Below are positions 1-9,032 of a DNA stretch of 64,000 nt, piece by piece. Position 1 is the first letter of the stretch; the number at the start of each line of letters is the position of its first letter. The position numbers and the translations under genes were made by a program. Source of the DNA: Longicatena caecimuris (GTDB lineage Bacteria > Bacillota_I > Bacilli_A > Erysipelotrichales > Erysipelotrichaceae); contig NZ_SMBP01000010.1 in NCBI RefSeq assembly GCF_004341945.1, positions 42,471 to 106,470 of the forward strand, written 5' to 3'. Under the pieces are notes generated by a model. It did no database searches, was not told where the DNA came from, and was given only the letters and a program-made list of their open reading frames with translations.

Positions 1-887
1 GCATCCATAATTTCACGGAATTCTTTCCAAACCTGATCTTCTTTATCTTTACCACAGGAACCAATTGTTTTCCATTCCACATTGAGATCTTTCATCTCTT
101 TTGTATTTTCTCTCGTATATTCATTCCTATCAACAATTACTTTAGCTTTAGCAATTAATTCCTTCTTCTGTTCATACTTTTGATCTTGCTCAGCGTGTAA
201 TTCATTATAATATGCATTTCGACGTTCATAGAATGTTTGTCTGCTTTCATTAAATGCTGCCCATAACTGATCTTCATACTCTTTACCAGCACTTCCAACA
301 GCTTTCCACTCTTCCATCAAATGGCGGAACTCTTCACTTGTTTTCTGCCAATCCTTAGAATCTACAAGAGCAGCAGCTTTTTTAATCAAGTCTTCTTTTA
401 CTTGGCGGGCATTGCCAAATTTTGATTGTAATTCTTCCCAATGTTGATGTTTACGATCAAAAAACTTTTGACGTGCTGCATTAAATGCATCCCACAATTG
501 ATCATCGGTATCTCTACCGGCAGAACCTGTTGCTTTCCATTGATTCATCAGTTCATTCATTTCTTCACTTCCCTGATTCCAATTATCTGTTTCGGCTAAT
601 GTTTCAGCGCGCTGAATCAGTTCCTGTTTCAATACTTCATTACTTTGATATCCCTCTTTACGTTTTGCATAAAACACATCAATATAACTATCAAATTCTT
701 CTGACAATTTTTCTTCATATGCAGAATCCCAATAAGAAATTCTTTTCCATCTTTTCTTTAAATTTAAGATTTCTTTCCAATCTGCTGTCTCTGGCAAATT
801 CTTTGCCTCTTCTATCAAGGCTTCACGACAGCGAATATCTTCATCATAATCATTTACTTCATACAATTCATCATTCTCGTTATACAT
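1..887 (-). CDS. DUF349 domain protein, 5' part only
   Basis: The reading frame is open from an ATG at 887 to the left edge, so the C-terminal part lies outside the window. The start is supported by GGAGG about 7 bases upstream. The visible 295 residues contain several copies of a helical repeat of about 70 residues with the recurring pattern 'W..(S/T)xEF..L...WKA.GSAG+..(E/D)DQLW..F..AR..F(F/Y)(D/E)R+', the signature of the DUF349 family. These proteins are highly charged, probably long alpha-helical and cytosolic, and their function is poorly defined. No signal peptide or membrane segment is visible. The downstream part is not visible, so total length and operon partners are unknown. Confidence 0.8.
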   Translation of the reverse strand, partial: MYNENDELYEVNDYDEDIRCREALIEEAKNLPETADWKEILNLKKRWKRISYWDSAYEEKLSEEFDSYIDVFYAKRKEGYQSNEVLKQELIQRAETLAETDNWNQGSEEMNELMNQWKATGSAGRDTDDQLWDAFNAARQKFFDRKHQHWEELQSKFGNARQVKEDLIKKAAALVDSKDWQKTSEEFRHLMEEWKAVGSAGKEYEDQLWAAFNESRQTFYERRNAYYNELHAEQDQKYEQKKELIAKAKVIVDRNEYTRENTKEMKDLNVEWKTIGSCGKDKEDQVWKEFREIMD

Positions 888-1212
888 ATATATTCCTCCA
901 GTTCAAATTCCTTTATAGTGTCGCTCACAATATCAATTTTACCTCATCTTGGTGGAAATTTCATCCCCATTTTGAAATTTACTCGCTTATTATAAACGAT
1001 TTTTTCATTTGGATAAGATAAATTTTCCTAATTGAAAGAACAAACGACATAATTATTTGAATTTGCCTATAAGAAGGGCACCCTATGATATCTATTCTAT
1101 TAACTGTATCTTCATATAAAATAAAAATGATAAAACCATTGAATTTTGCTTCATTCTTAATAATAGTTTACCATTTTAATTATTCCATCTTATCCACGAG
1201 CTTATTCACTGA

Positions 1213-1449
1213 TTATTTTAAAATCTTACAAACATCAATCCCATATAAAACATGCAACGTACTTCCATTATCCCAATGTACTAGCAAACTGCCAATATCA
1301 ACTCCATAAACCGTACCTTTTGTACCTACAGGAGGAGCTTGTACATCATCCATTTTCACTAATTCCACTCTTGTTCCTATCGGATATAACTTCCGCAAAC
1401 ATGCTAGCATCTTAGTTGATATACATATATTATCTTGTTTATTATACAT
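1213..1449 (-). CDS. DUF4314-type small protein
   Basis: This 78-residue protein carries, from about residue 22, the block 'YPIGTRVELVKM' followed by 'PPVGTKGTVYGVD' and a 'VHWDNGSTL' strand. That is the small beta-barrel pattern of the DUF4314 family. These domains are common in Bacillota plasmids, mobile elements and accessory regions, usually without known function; the fold resembles small SH3-like barrels. The start has only a weak upstream purine run (AAAGG about 12 bases away). The gene stands alone between the DUF349 gene and the PTS EIIA gene. Function is not assignable from sequence. Confidence 0.65.
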   Translation of the reverse strand: MYNKQDNICISTKMLACLRKLYPIGTRVELVKMDDVQAPPVGTKGTVYGVDIGSLLVHWDNGSTLHVLYGIDVCKILK

Positions 1450-1849
1450 ATTACCGCTTGCCTTTCTATAAAGGATTTCATCTTTTTAATAGGGTCTATT
1501 TGTCTTTTTAAAAAGTTATTTCGTTTCCTTTTATTAACCTTTAAATAAGTCATTTCATCATTTTGAAACAACTTCCTTTCCTTTAAAAAGGTTTCATTCA
1601 TCTTTCGAATTTTATTTAATGTGAAACTTCCTTCATCTTATGAGAAAACTTCTTTCACCCTAAGCGTAAGACTTCTTTCACCTTTTGATAAACTATAACA
1701 CATAGTGCGTACAGCAGTATCAAAATACAAGTTACTTAATATATTCGAAAGGAAACTATCGAAAAACTTTCATTCTCAATTCTCCAGCCCTCTTTTAACA
1801 ATAATGAAACGTATACCGGTTTCAAACATGTAACATTCAAAACACAATA
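1450..1849. other. Gene-free AT-rich stretch with a palindrome
   Basis: No convincing coding region lies here; the short open frames have no ribosome binding site or family pattern. The stretch has loosely repeated 'acttctttcac' blocks near 1640-1680. It also holds a dyad, TGAAACGTATACCGGTTTCA at 1805-1824, with 6-base arms around a GTATAC core, which looks like a small repressor operator. No adjacent gene start explains it. Confidence 0.4.
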
Positions 1850-1903
1850 AAAAAAGAAGATTTGATCTTATTTTATCAACATGATCAAAATCTTCCTATT
1901 TTT
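1850..1903 (-). terminator. Rho-independent terminator of the PRD/EIIA operon
   Basis: The arms GAAGATTTGATC (1856-1867) and GATCAAAATCTTC (1883-1895) pair with one bulge. On the minus strand they are followed by a run of seven T. It lies about 120 bases past the EIIA stop codon and is also flanked by T on the plus strand. Confidence 0.6.
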
Positions 1904-2020
1904 TATTCACCCTTTATTTCACTCTTTAAAAGCAAGAATCCTATCAACGCGCGGATTTTTTACTTTCTTCATGTAACACAAACATAAAATGATTTGTAGC
2001 AATCCTAATTACCCCTTAAA

Positions 2021-2473
2021 TTAATCCTTAAAAACCGCTTTGATTTCTTCTACTGTTTCCGCCTTCAACAAGGTTTCAATCGCTTCATCGTTACCAAGCT
2101 TACGTGCGATTTCTGCTAACAATAACATATGATTCCGCGCATATTCATGATCATTGGAAACAGCAAAGAGGAAAATCAGCTTAACGCCATTCCCATCCAG
2201 CGTCTCCCATTCTATTTCATGATCCAACTTACCAATAGCAATACCAACATTGGTCACAGAATCACTTTTACCATGAGGAATAGCCACATAATTGCCAATT
2301 CCTGTCATACCTTCACTTTCCCTTAAATAAATATCCTTCTTAAAAGATGCTACATCATCGATATAATTTGCATCCTTTAACCTCTGTGCCAGTACAGTCA
2401 AAGCTTCATCCTTATTCTCTGCCTGCACATGCATATCGATAATTCTTTCATCTAATACATCATTCAGTTTCAT
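2021..2473 (-). CDS. Stand-alone PTS EIIA (fructose/mannitol type)
   Basis: A single EIIA type-2 domain of 150 residues, the phosphocarrier that takes phosphate from HPr in a phosphoenolpyruvate sugar phosphotransferase system. The phosphorylated histidine is His67 in 'YVAIPHGKS', and the 'G(I/V)AIGKL..EIEW' and 'HMLLLAEIARKL' segments are typical. The start has a good GGGAGG. It lies 13 bases behind the PRD regulator and is surely cotranscribed with it. No EIIB or EIIC gene follows, so it either serves a permease encoded elsewhere or acts mainly as phosphate donor for the regulator. Confidence 0.9.
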   Translation of the reverse strand: MKLNDVLDERIIDMHVQAENKDEALTVLAQRLKDANYIDDVASFKKDIYLRESEGMTGIGNYVAIPHGKSDSVTNVGIAIGKLDHEIEWETLDGNGVKLIFLFAVSNDHEYARNHMLLLAEIARKLGNDEAIETLLKAETVEEIKAVFKD

Positions 2474-2486
2474 TGTAATATCCTCC

Positions 2487-4457
2487 CTATTGAATTAAAT
2501 ATTTATACAATTCTACATTCGATTTCATCTGCTTAAGTTTCTGTACTTTTTCATCTGTTTCTACTAATGAGATGTATTGTTTATAGAACACCTGGATGCG
2601 TTTTACTTCATCTGGTGTATCCATCTTGAATCCTAATAGAAACACTACATCTACTAAATCATCATTCCACAGAATAGGATTTTTCAAGGTTGCTATAACG
2701 ACTTTCGAGTTATTGACTTCACTCTGTGCCCCATGTGGCAAACTGACGCCATTTCCTATGGAAGTCGTCGTTGCTTTCTCTCTTTCCAAGACACTCTCGC
2801 AGAATTTTCCAGTTACAAAGCCTTTGTTTTCCATCTGTTGAGACAAATAAATTAACAATTCCGTTTTATCTTTCACATCCAAATTCATAAAAATCAAGTC
2901 TGGAGAAAATAGTGGAAAACAAATAGGTGAGAAAGGATTTGGCACATCATCTGTCTTAAGATTCAATTCCTCCATATGGGAACGCAACTTCAAGATACCA
3001 CCATCGCTTAGAATATTAGAAATTTCGACGATTCGTTTATCATGAAACGGCAAGGTGTGCGGTGTGATGATCATATCCATCTCCGCCTGCTCTTCCAATT
3101 TAAAATCATGAATACCTTCCACACGAATTTCATTAATTTCAGGAACCAACTTACGCAGACGTTCTACTAACAATTGTGCATGTCCGCGGCTGGAATCCGT
3201 TAACAGACATACCCGATATTGTCTGGTCTTTCGTTCAATGGCAGATTGAATGTACAGCACGATATATCCCAATTCATCTTCGGTAATCTGTAAGCCATAT
3301 GTCTCTTCAAATAAAATGCTGATAGCCCAGGTTGCTCGGAAAACATTTTTATACTCTTTCTTAATAAATGGCACTAAAGAATTGCTTTGCGGTGTTCCAT
3401 AACGAATCCTGAAAATCGTTGGTCGCAAATGAAATATCAAAGATTCCTTTAATTTTTCATCACTCAGCAAATCAACGTCCAGAATATTTCCGATAACATC
3501 CAGCATACGATTCACAAAACCAATCAATTTATCATCGTACTGTTTCACTTGTCCAAGTGTTTCACTCAACTCACTGCGCCCAATAAACTTCGAACACATG
3601 ATTTGAATAGAGAGAAATACCACTTCTTCATTCGATACCAGAATATGCATTTTCTCATGTAGTTTTTTGAAGATTGCCACGGTAAATGGATATTCGTTGT
3701 AACGCTGGATTAATTCTAATTCTTCATTGTCATAACGCAGATGTGAATTAAAATCTTTTCGCTGATAGGCAAGGCAGCAATAAATCAGAATTTCATGAAA
3801 AGAATCATCCGTGAAACGATAATTCCATTCATTTTCTGTTTCGATAATGCATTTTTTTATCAGATTGACATCCAGATTTCCAAAGAAATAGAACATATTC
3901 TTTCTAATTTCTTCTAGATCTCCTTTTCCCATAATGAGATTTTTTAAAGCCACTCGATAATTGTTTTCCTCATACTGCATCCGCAAACCACGATTACGTT
4001 CATTTACAATAACAATATGATATCTGCCCAACCATTCTTCACATTCTTTGATGACCTTCAATACGGTTGGCGTGCTAACATATAATTCATTTGCCAACTG
4101 CTGTGTTGTCATGGTTTCATTAGGCAACATGCGAAACAGACGTTTTAAAGTCAGCATCATTCTTTCCATAGCATCATAACTGACACTGATTTCATCGCTG
4201 CTTTCCAACATTCTGACAATGCGTGAGCGTTGTTTTTCATCAGCCTCTAACCAAATACCTACCCTTGGTTTTTTACAGATTTCGCCTAGATCATTATCAC
4301 GCAGGTAATCTTCTATCGCACTGAGTTTATTTCGTGTCGATTTTTCACTTAATCCGATTTCTGACGCGATTTTGCCTGTTGAGACGATATCCCCATCCAT
4401 CAGAATTGATAATACCTGGCGTACATAATAATTTGTTTTCGCATCTTTCAAGGACAC
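2487..4457 (-). CDS. PRD-domain PTS-dependent transcriptional regulator
   Basis: A BglG/LicR/MtlR-type activator of about 656 residues. The order seen is an N-terminal HTH_11 winged helix, a second Mga-like HTH, two PRD domains, an EIIB-like domain and a C-terminal EIIA domain. Conserved histidines remain in PRD2 ('FHLRPTIFRIRYG') and in the EIIA domain ('VSLPHGA'). PRD1 reads 'IYCCLAYQR' where a histidine is usual, and the EIIB-like loop reads 'TDSSRGHAQ' without the usual phospho-cysteine. I chose the GTG at 4457 because AAAGGTGG precedes it by 4 bases; an upstream ATG at 4475 has no ribosome binding site. The EIIA gene follows at once. It likely senses PTS flux for a sugar not identifiable here. 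Confidence 0.85.
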   Translation of the reverse strand: MSLKDAKTNYYVRQVLSILMDGDIVSTGKIASEIGLSEKSTRNKLSAIEDYLRDNDLGEICKKPRVGIWLEADEKQRSRIVRMLESSDEISVSYDAMERMMLTLKRLFRMLPNETMTTQQLANELYVSTPTVLKVIKECEEWLGRYHIVIVNERNRGLRMQYEENNYRVALKNLIMGKGDLEEIRKNMFYFFGNLDVNLIKKCIIETENEWNYRFTDDSFHEILIYCCLAYQRKDFNSHLRYDNEELELIQRYNEYPFTVAIFKKLHEKMHILVSNEEVVFLSIQIMCSKFIGRSELSETLGQVKQYDDKLIGFVNRMLDVIGNILDVDLLSDEKLKESLIFHLRPTIFRIRYGTPQSNSLVPFIKKEYKNVFRATWAISILFEETYGLQITEDELGYIVLYIQSAIERKTRQYRVCLLTDSSRGHAQLLVERLRKLVPEINEIRVEGIHDFKLEEQAEMDMIITPHTLPFHDKRIVEISNILSDGGILKLRSHMEELNLKTDDVPNPFSPICFPLFSPDLIFMNLDVKDKTELLIYLSQQMENKGFVTGKFCESVLEREKATTTSIGNGVSLPHGAQSEVNNSKVVIATLKNPILWNDDLVDVVFLLGFKMDTPDEVKRIQVFYKQYISLVETDEKVQKLKQMKSNVELYKYLIQ

Positions 4458-4521
4458 ATCTCCACCTTTCTGCATCTATAAGATATCATGTAATAATCTT
4501 CCCTGAAAAAAAGGATAGGGA

Positions 4522-4579
4522 ATTTTAATACGGTATTTTTCCCATATAGGGAAAAAGGGAGGGGCATTTTAATACGGTA
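4522..4579. promoter_or_regulatory. Direct-repeat operator upstream of the PRD regulator
   Basis: ATTTTAATACGGTA occurs exactly twice, at 4522-4535 and 4566-4579, 44 bases apart, or about four helical turns. Between them is a dyad with arms TTTTTCCC (4536-4543) and GGGAAAAA (4549-4556). The position 65-120 bases before the regulator start suggests a binding site for that regulator or another activator (inference). Confidence 0.5.
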
Positions 4580-4771
4580 ATTCATCCGTTTTTTCTTTTT
4601 TAACTAAATAATGTATCAGATGCCTATTCATCTTACCACGAGGATAAATCCACAAAAATGGATATATAAAATAAAAAAATTTGTTGATGATGGTGACCCT
4701 ATCGTAAGAAGGGTTACATAGGTTAACATTGGCAAATAGAGTAAGTATTTATATGGTAATGCTGGCAAAAT

Positions 4772-4835
4772 AAAAAAAGGCAAATTGAAATAAACCATTG
4801 TGATTGGTTTCATTCCATTTTACATTTGCCTTTTT
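4772..4835 (-). terminator. Terminator of the VOC gene
   Basis: Outer arms AAAAAGGCAAAT and ATTTGCCTTTTT enclose a second pairing (TAAACCA with TGGTTT). On the minus strand the stem is followed by a T-rich run directly after the VOC gene stop. Confidence 0.75.
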
Positions 4836-4837
4836 CA

Positions 4838-5197
4838 TCAGGATCGTTTTAACAGTTGTAATGTATAACCATCAGGATCTTTTATAAAATAGAAACAAAT
4901 GGTCGGATTTGGAGCAATAGGACCTGTTAATTCATAACCATTCTTTAATAACATCGCAACGAAAGCATCAAGATTTTCTATCTCTAAACCGATGGATACT
5001 CCATTTCCTACTTCTTTATCAGCTTCCCTACGATTTTGAATAAGCTCAATTAAGACCTCATTCTTCGTTTTTAACATCGCAATTTCATGTATACCTCCAT
5101 GAAAACGTGATACTACTTGCATACCGAAAACTTCTGTATAAAAAGCAATGCTTTTCTTTATATCAGAAACGCTTAAGGTTACCCAGGTTATCTTCAT
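4838..5197 (-). CDS. VOC/glyoxalase-family protein
   Basis: A 119-residue single vicinal-oxygen-chelate domain with two beta-alpha-beta-beta-beta modules. It starts 'ITWVTLSVSDIKKSIAFYTE', the usual glyoxalase/bleomycin resistance N-terminus, and ends 'YFIKDPDGYTLQLL', the family's C-terminal metal-ligand region (Glu or Gln near 'LQLL'). Members include lactoylglutathione lyase, epimerases, dioxygenases and antibiotic-binding proteins, so the substrate cannot be called. The protein is cytosolic. It is a single gene with its own terminator between the PTS regulator and nrdB. Confidence 0.85.
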   Translation of the reverse strand: MKITWVTLSVSDIKKSIAFYTEVFGMQVVSRFHGGIHEIAMLKTKNEVLIELIQNRREADKEVGNGVSIGLEIENLDAFVAMLLKNGYELTGPIAPNPTICFYFIKDPDGYTLQLLKRS

Positions 5198-5346
5198 AAA
5201 CTATACCTCTTCTTAGTAATGATGCATTCATGCGAATACATTTATAATGGTTAACAAAATTATAGCATAGGTAATTTTTATCGTCGATACCCGCTAAAAC
5301 GATGTTTCAAACCTAGTATACATAATTTATGCTAAGCGTTAAAAGA

Positions 5347-6390
5347 TTATAAATCATCCACTAATGCACTTGACTTTGCATAGGCAGAACTGCGGGCTTC
5401 AAAGAAATCCGTTTTAATCAAATTGGCATTCGCATACATCGATACCCATTCCATGGATGCCGGTTCTTTTTCATAGCCTTCATATAAGGTTCCAAAGCCT
5501 AATGATGTGCTGCGCAAATTTCCCAGGTAATAGATATATTCGCGAACCATTTGCATTGTTAAGCCTTCAATATCATTTCCTATCACATACGAGCCCCAGC
5601 GAATTTCTTCTTCTACCCCATAACGCAGCATATCCTTATATTCTTCCACCAACGCAGGTGTAAAAAGCTGTGGTTCTTCTTTTTGCAGTTCTAGGATCAT
5701 AGAACGGAAAAGCCATAAATGGGTATTTTCATCACGGTTAATATAACGTATCTCTTGTACCGAACCTGGCATTTTTCCCATACGACCTAAATTATAAAAG
5801 AACATGAAACCGGAATAGAAATAAATACCTTCCAATATATAATTGGCCATCATCGTCTTCATTAAATGGATGCCATCATGATGGGTAATAAAATCATTGT
5901 ATAAATCGCCAATAAATTTATTTCTTTCCAATAAACGCGCATCATTTTTCCATTGGTATAAAATATCATTACGTTCTTGCGAAGAACAGATGGAATCCAA
6001 CATATAGCTGTAACTTTGTGAATGTAATGCCTCTTGAAAGGCTTGTATAGTTAAACAGAGGTTGACTTCATTTGCGGTAATATAGTCCCCTACATTAGGC
6101 AAATTTGCCGTTTGAATAGAATCTAGAAAAATTAAGAAGGATAAGGTTTTATCATAGGCATTCTTCTCGGCCTGCGATAATCGGCGATAGTCTTTAACAT
6201 CCTGATTCAGATTAATTTCTTCAGGAATCCAGAAATTGTTCATCGCTTGCCGATACCAGTCAGATACCCAAGTATATTTCATATTGTTAAAGTCATTGAG
6301 GTTCGTGGTATTGCCATTGATCATGCGTCTGTTGATTACATCGCAATCCCCATGTTCATTAAATAACGGTTTTCGTTTTAAATCAGTCAT
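5347..6390 (-). CDS. nrdB: Ribonucleotide reductase class Ia, beta subunit
   Basis: The 347-residue R2 subunit carries the diiron-tyrosyl radical cofactor that starts ribonucleotide reduction in NrdA. Ligand motifs are visible: 'AFQEALHSQSY' (E and H), the radical tyrosine region 'YFYSGFMFFYNLGR', and 'NRDENTHLWLF' (E..H). The start at 6390 is favoured over an upstream ATG because AAAGGAG sits about 7 bases before it and it leaves a 10-base gap after nrdA. It is the second gene of the nrdA-nrdB operon. Confidence 0.95.
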   Translation of the reverse strand: MTDLKRKPLFNEHGDCDVINRRMINGNTTNLNDFNNMKYTWVSDWYRQAMNNFWIPEEINLNQDVKDYRRLSQAEKNAYDKTLSFLIFLDSIQTANLPNVGDYITANEVNLCLTIQAFQEALHSQSYSYMLDSICSSQERNDILYQWKNDARLLERNKFIGDLYNDFITHHDGIHLMKTMMANYILEGIYFYSGFMFFYNLGRMGKMPGSVQEIRYINRDENTHLWLFRSMILELQKEEPQLFTPALVEEYKDMLRYGVEEEIRWGSYVIGNDIEGLTMQMVREYIYYLGNLRSTSLGFGTLYEGYEKEPASMEWVSMYANANLIKTDFFEARSSAYAKSSALVDDL

Positions 6391-6400
6391 AAGTTCTCCT

Positions 6401-8908
6401 TTAAGATGCACAAGATTCGCATTCTTCTACTTCTAATGCCTTACTACGCACATAATATAGTGTTTTAACACCATTTTCCCATGCCTGGATATATAAATTC
6501 AGAACCGTGCGCAATGTAAATTCATTTGTGATATATAAGTTTACAGACTGTGCCTGATCGATATGGCGCTGACGGATACCAGCAGCTTTCACGATCCATT
6601 CCTGTTGTATCTGATGGGCGTTTTTGTAGAGCCAGAAAGTCTGTGGATTAAGATCAGGCGCCACACGGGCAATCATACTGCCTTTTTTCTCTTCTAAAAA
6701 ATATTTGTTCATGATGGGGTCTACACCGGCGCTGGTGCCCGCGATGATTGATGTTGAACTAGTTGGCGCAACAGCCAACAAATAAGCGTTGCGCATCCCA
6801 TATGTGTGAACATCCTGAGCAAGTTTCTGCCAACTTTCGTTTTGATAACCACGTTTCGTAAAGTAAGCGCCACTGTCCCAGTCACTCCCTTTAAAATATT
6901 GATAACTGCCTTTTTCTTTGGCTAAAACATTACTTGCCTGAATGGCATAAGCATTGATCGTTTCAAACAGCGTATCCACAAATTGCAAATGTTCCTCACT
7001 TTCAAAGCGCAAACCTTGTTTTACCAGCATGTGATGATATCCGCTAACCCCTAAGCCAATTGCTCGATATTGACGATTTGTTATTTCTGCATATGGAATC
7101 GGATAGTAGTTTAAATCGATGACATTATCTAATGCGCGAACGATCGTATGTATGATATGTGAAAGCTCTTGCTTGTTTGTCACATCAATATTACCTAAGG
7201 ATAGACTCGCTAGATTACAAACAACAAAATCGCCTGGCTTGCTTTTATTTACAACAATCTCTTCCTCATCAACCTTTATGATTTGTGGTTCTGTTAAAGT
7301 GATAGCTGACATGTTTTGGGCAATTTCTGTACATAAATTACTACAATAGATCATGCCCTTATGCCCATTGGGATTCATTTTATTTACCTGATCGCGATTA
7401 AATGTGAAAGGTGTTCCTGTCTCCACCGCGGACTTTAGAATCAGACGCACTAGATCTTTTAAGATCATTTCACGTTTTGAGATGCGAGCGTCATTCACAC
7501 AGTCAAAGTAACGTTCTTCCCATTCTTCGCCATAAAAATCTTCTAATTGATAGCCTTTCACTTTCCCTATCTCATGCGGACACATCAGATACCATGTTGC
7601 GTTTAAATCCTCTTTCGCCATTTTCCAAAATAAATCCGGATAACAGATAGCCGGGAAGACATCATGAGCTTTCATGCGATCATCCCCATTATTGGTACGT
7701 AAATTTAGAAATTCAGGTAAGTCCTTATGCCATGCATCCAAATACACTGCAACCGCTCCCTGACGCACTCCTAGCTGATCCACTGCTGTAGCGGTATCAT
7801 TGACCAGCTTGATCCAGCGTATCACTCCACCGGCCGCTCCTTTAAATCCGCGAATATCGCTGCCATTTGCGCGTACTTTTCCAAAATAAAGGCCCATGCC
7901 ACCGCCATATTTGGAAATTTGCGCAAAGTTATCAATAGACTTATAAATATTAGCTAAAGTATCTGCGACCGTATCAATAAAACAGCTGGATAGTTGATGG
8001 TATGGTTTGCGAGCATTGGCCATCGTCGGTGTTGCCATTGTTACCTTTAAGGTGCTTAGGATATCATAAATCTGTTTTGCCCAATATACACGATTCGTCT
8101 CAGGTATTGCCAGATGCATGGCGATTCCCATAAACATTTCCTGTGGCGTTTCCATCAGCTGTAAATCATGCGTACGCAGTAAATAGCGTTTCACCACTAA
8201 TTCTAAACCGCTATATGTAAACAAAGCATCACGCTCATCCTTTACGTATCGCTTTAGTTCATCGATTTCTTCTTTCTGATAAGCATCTAACATATAAGCA
8301 CCATATAACCCTTGTTTGCTTAAATACTGAATCTTCTCATAAAAGGAAGTAAGCTGCAGTTGCTTCATACGGGCATTAATTTCCTGATGTAGTTGGTAGC
8401 TCAAAAAACGTGCTGCAATATATTCCCATTTCGGTGTTTCCTTACTAATCAGCTCGACACATGCTTTCATAAGCATTTGCAAGCGTTCTTCATGCCCCAT
8501 GGTTTCTTTTAAAAAGGAATGAAATTTGATATAAAGTGCATGCAAATCATATGTTTCATCAAAATCTTTCTGGATTTGCATAAAGATGGGCAATAGTTTT
8601 TCATCCTGTACCTCATGGCATAGTTCTAAGAGCATTTGTCGTTTTTCTTTACGTTTTTCACGATATAAAATATAAGCCTTAGCTTCATTATAAAATTGAT
8701 ATGCCATCAGCTTTTGTTCTACAAGATCTTGGATATCTTCTACGCTGACTTTAGCTGAGCCTTGTATTTCTTGGGTGATTTCCATTGCGATCTGCTTTAA
8801 CTGATCCATAGGAACATCCGTCACAAAAGCTTTTTTCATCGCTTGGATCATTTTTTCAGAATCAAATGTTTGAATGGTACCATCGCGTTTTATGATTTTC
8901 ATATACAT
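6401..8908 (-). CDS. nrdA: Ribonucleotide reductase class Ia, alpha subunit
   Basis: The 835-residue catalytic subunit converts ribonucleoside diphosphates to deoxyribonucleotides. The N-terminal 90 residues form an ATP-cone ('KIIKRDGTIQTFDSEKM'), which senses ATP/dATP for overall activity control. The barrel contains 'SSCFIDTV', 'FGKVRANGSDIRG' and 'NLCTEI', and 'PTSSTSIIAGTSAGVDPIM' is diagnostic. The C-terminal tail ends 'ECESCAS', the redox CxxC pair that is re-reduced by thioredoxin or glutaredoxin. AAGGTGG precedes the start. nrdB follows after a short gap, and no nrdI gene is present, consistent with class Ia rather than Ib. Confidence 0.95.
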   Translation of the reverse strand: MYMKIIKRDGTIQTFDSEKMIQAMKKAFVTDVPMDQLKQIAMEITQEIQGSAKVSVEDIQDLVEQKLMAYQFYNEAKAYILYREKRKEKRQMLLELCHEVQDEKLLPIFMQIQKDFDETYDLHALYIKFHSFLKETMGHEERLQMLMKACVELISKETPKWEYIAARFLSYQLHQEINARMKQLQLTSFYEKIQYLSKQGLYGAYMLDAYQKEEIDELKRYVKDERDALFTYSGLELVVKRYLLRTHDLQLMETPQEMFMGIAMHLAIPETNRVYWAKQIYDILSTLKVTMATPTMANARKPYHQLSSCFIDTVADTLANIYKSIDNFAQISKYGGGMGLYFGKVRANGSDIRGFKGAAGGVIRWIKLVNDTATAVDQLGVRQGAVAVYLDAWHKDLPEFLNLRTNNGDDRMKAHDVFPAICYPDLFWKMAKEDLNATWYLMCPHEIGKVKGYQLEDFYGEEWEERYFDCVNDARISKREMILKDLVRLILKSAVETGTPFTFNRDQVNKMNPNGHKGMIYCSNLCTEIAQNMSAITLTEPQIIKVDEEEIVVNKSKPGDFVVCNLASLSLGNIDVTNKQELSHIIHTIVRALDNVIDLNYYPIPYAEITNRQYRAIGLGVSGYHHMLVKQGLRFESEEHLQFVDTLFETINAYAIQASNVLAKEKGSYQYFKGSDWDSGAYFTKRGYQNESWQKLAQDVHTYGMRNAYLLAVAPTSSTSIIAGTSAGVDPIMNKYFLEEKKGSMIARVAPDLNPQTFWLYKNAHQIQQEWIVKAAGIRQRHIDQAQSVNLYITNEFTLRTVLNLYIQAWENGVKTLYYVRSKALEVEECESCAS

Positions 8909-8931
8909 TTTCCACCTTTTCTCTTACCGTT

Positions 8932-8961
8932 AGTATATAGAGAATCTTATGGTTTACGCAA
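8932..8961 (-). promoter_or_regulatory. Candidate nrdAB promoter
   Basis: Read on the minus strand, TTGCGT (8961-8956) and TATACT (8937-8932) are separated by 18 bases, about 25 bases before nrdA. No clear NrdR box pair is visible. Confidence 0.4.
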
Positions 8962-8989
8962 CTGAGATGCACAAGGAAGATACTGGCAG

Positions 8990-9025
8990 AAAAAAAGAAT
9001 GCCTTCTTAATAGCAGACATTCTCT
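8990..9025 (-). terminator. Terminator after the 212-residue protein gene
   Basis: On the minus strand AGAATG pairs with CATTCT around a 16-base loop and is followed by seven T, just past the stop at 9033. Confidence 0.6.
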
Positions 9026-9032
9026 TACTTGA

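Noticed and set aside
485..1021. Plus-strand open frame of 178 codons
   Set aside because: It is antisense to the DUF349 gene, has no ribosome binding site and its composition reflects the complementary strand.
1404..1601. Small basic open frame next to the DUF4314 gene
   Set aside because: It overlaps the DUF4314 start region, lacks a ribosome binding site and shows no family pattern.
8932..8990. NrdR boxes upstream of nrdA
   Set aside because: A TATATA-containing stretch is present but no pair of 16-base dyads with the NrdR pattern could be seen.
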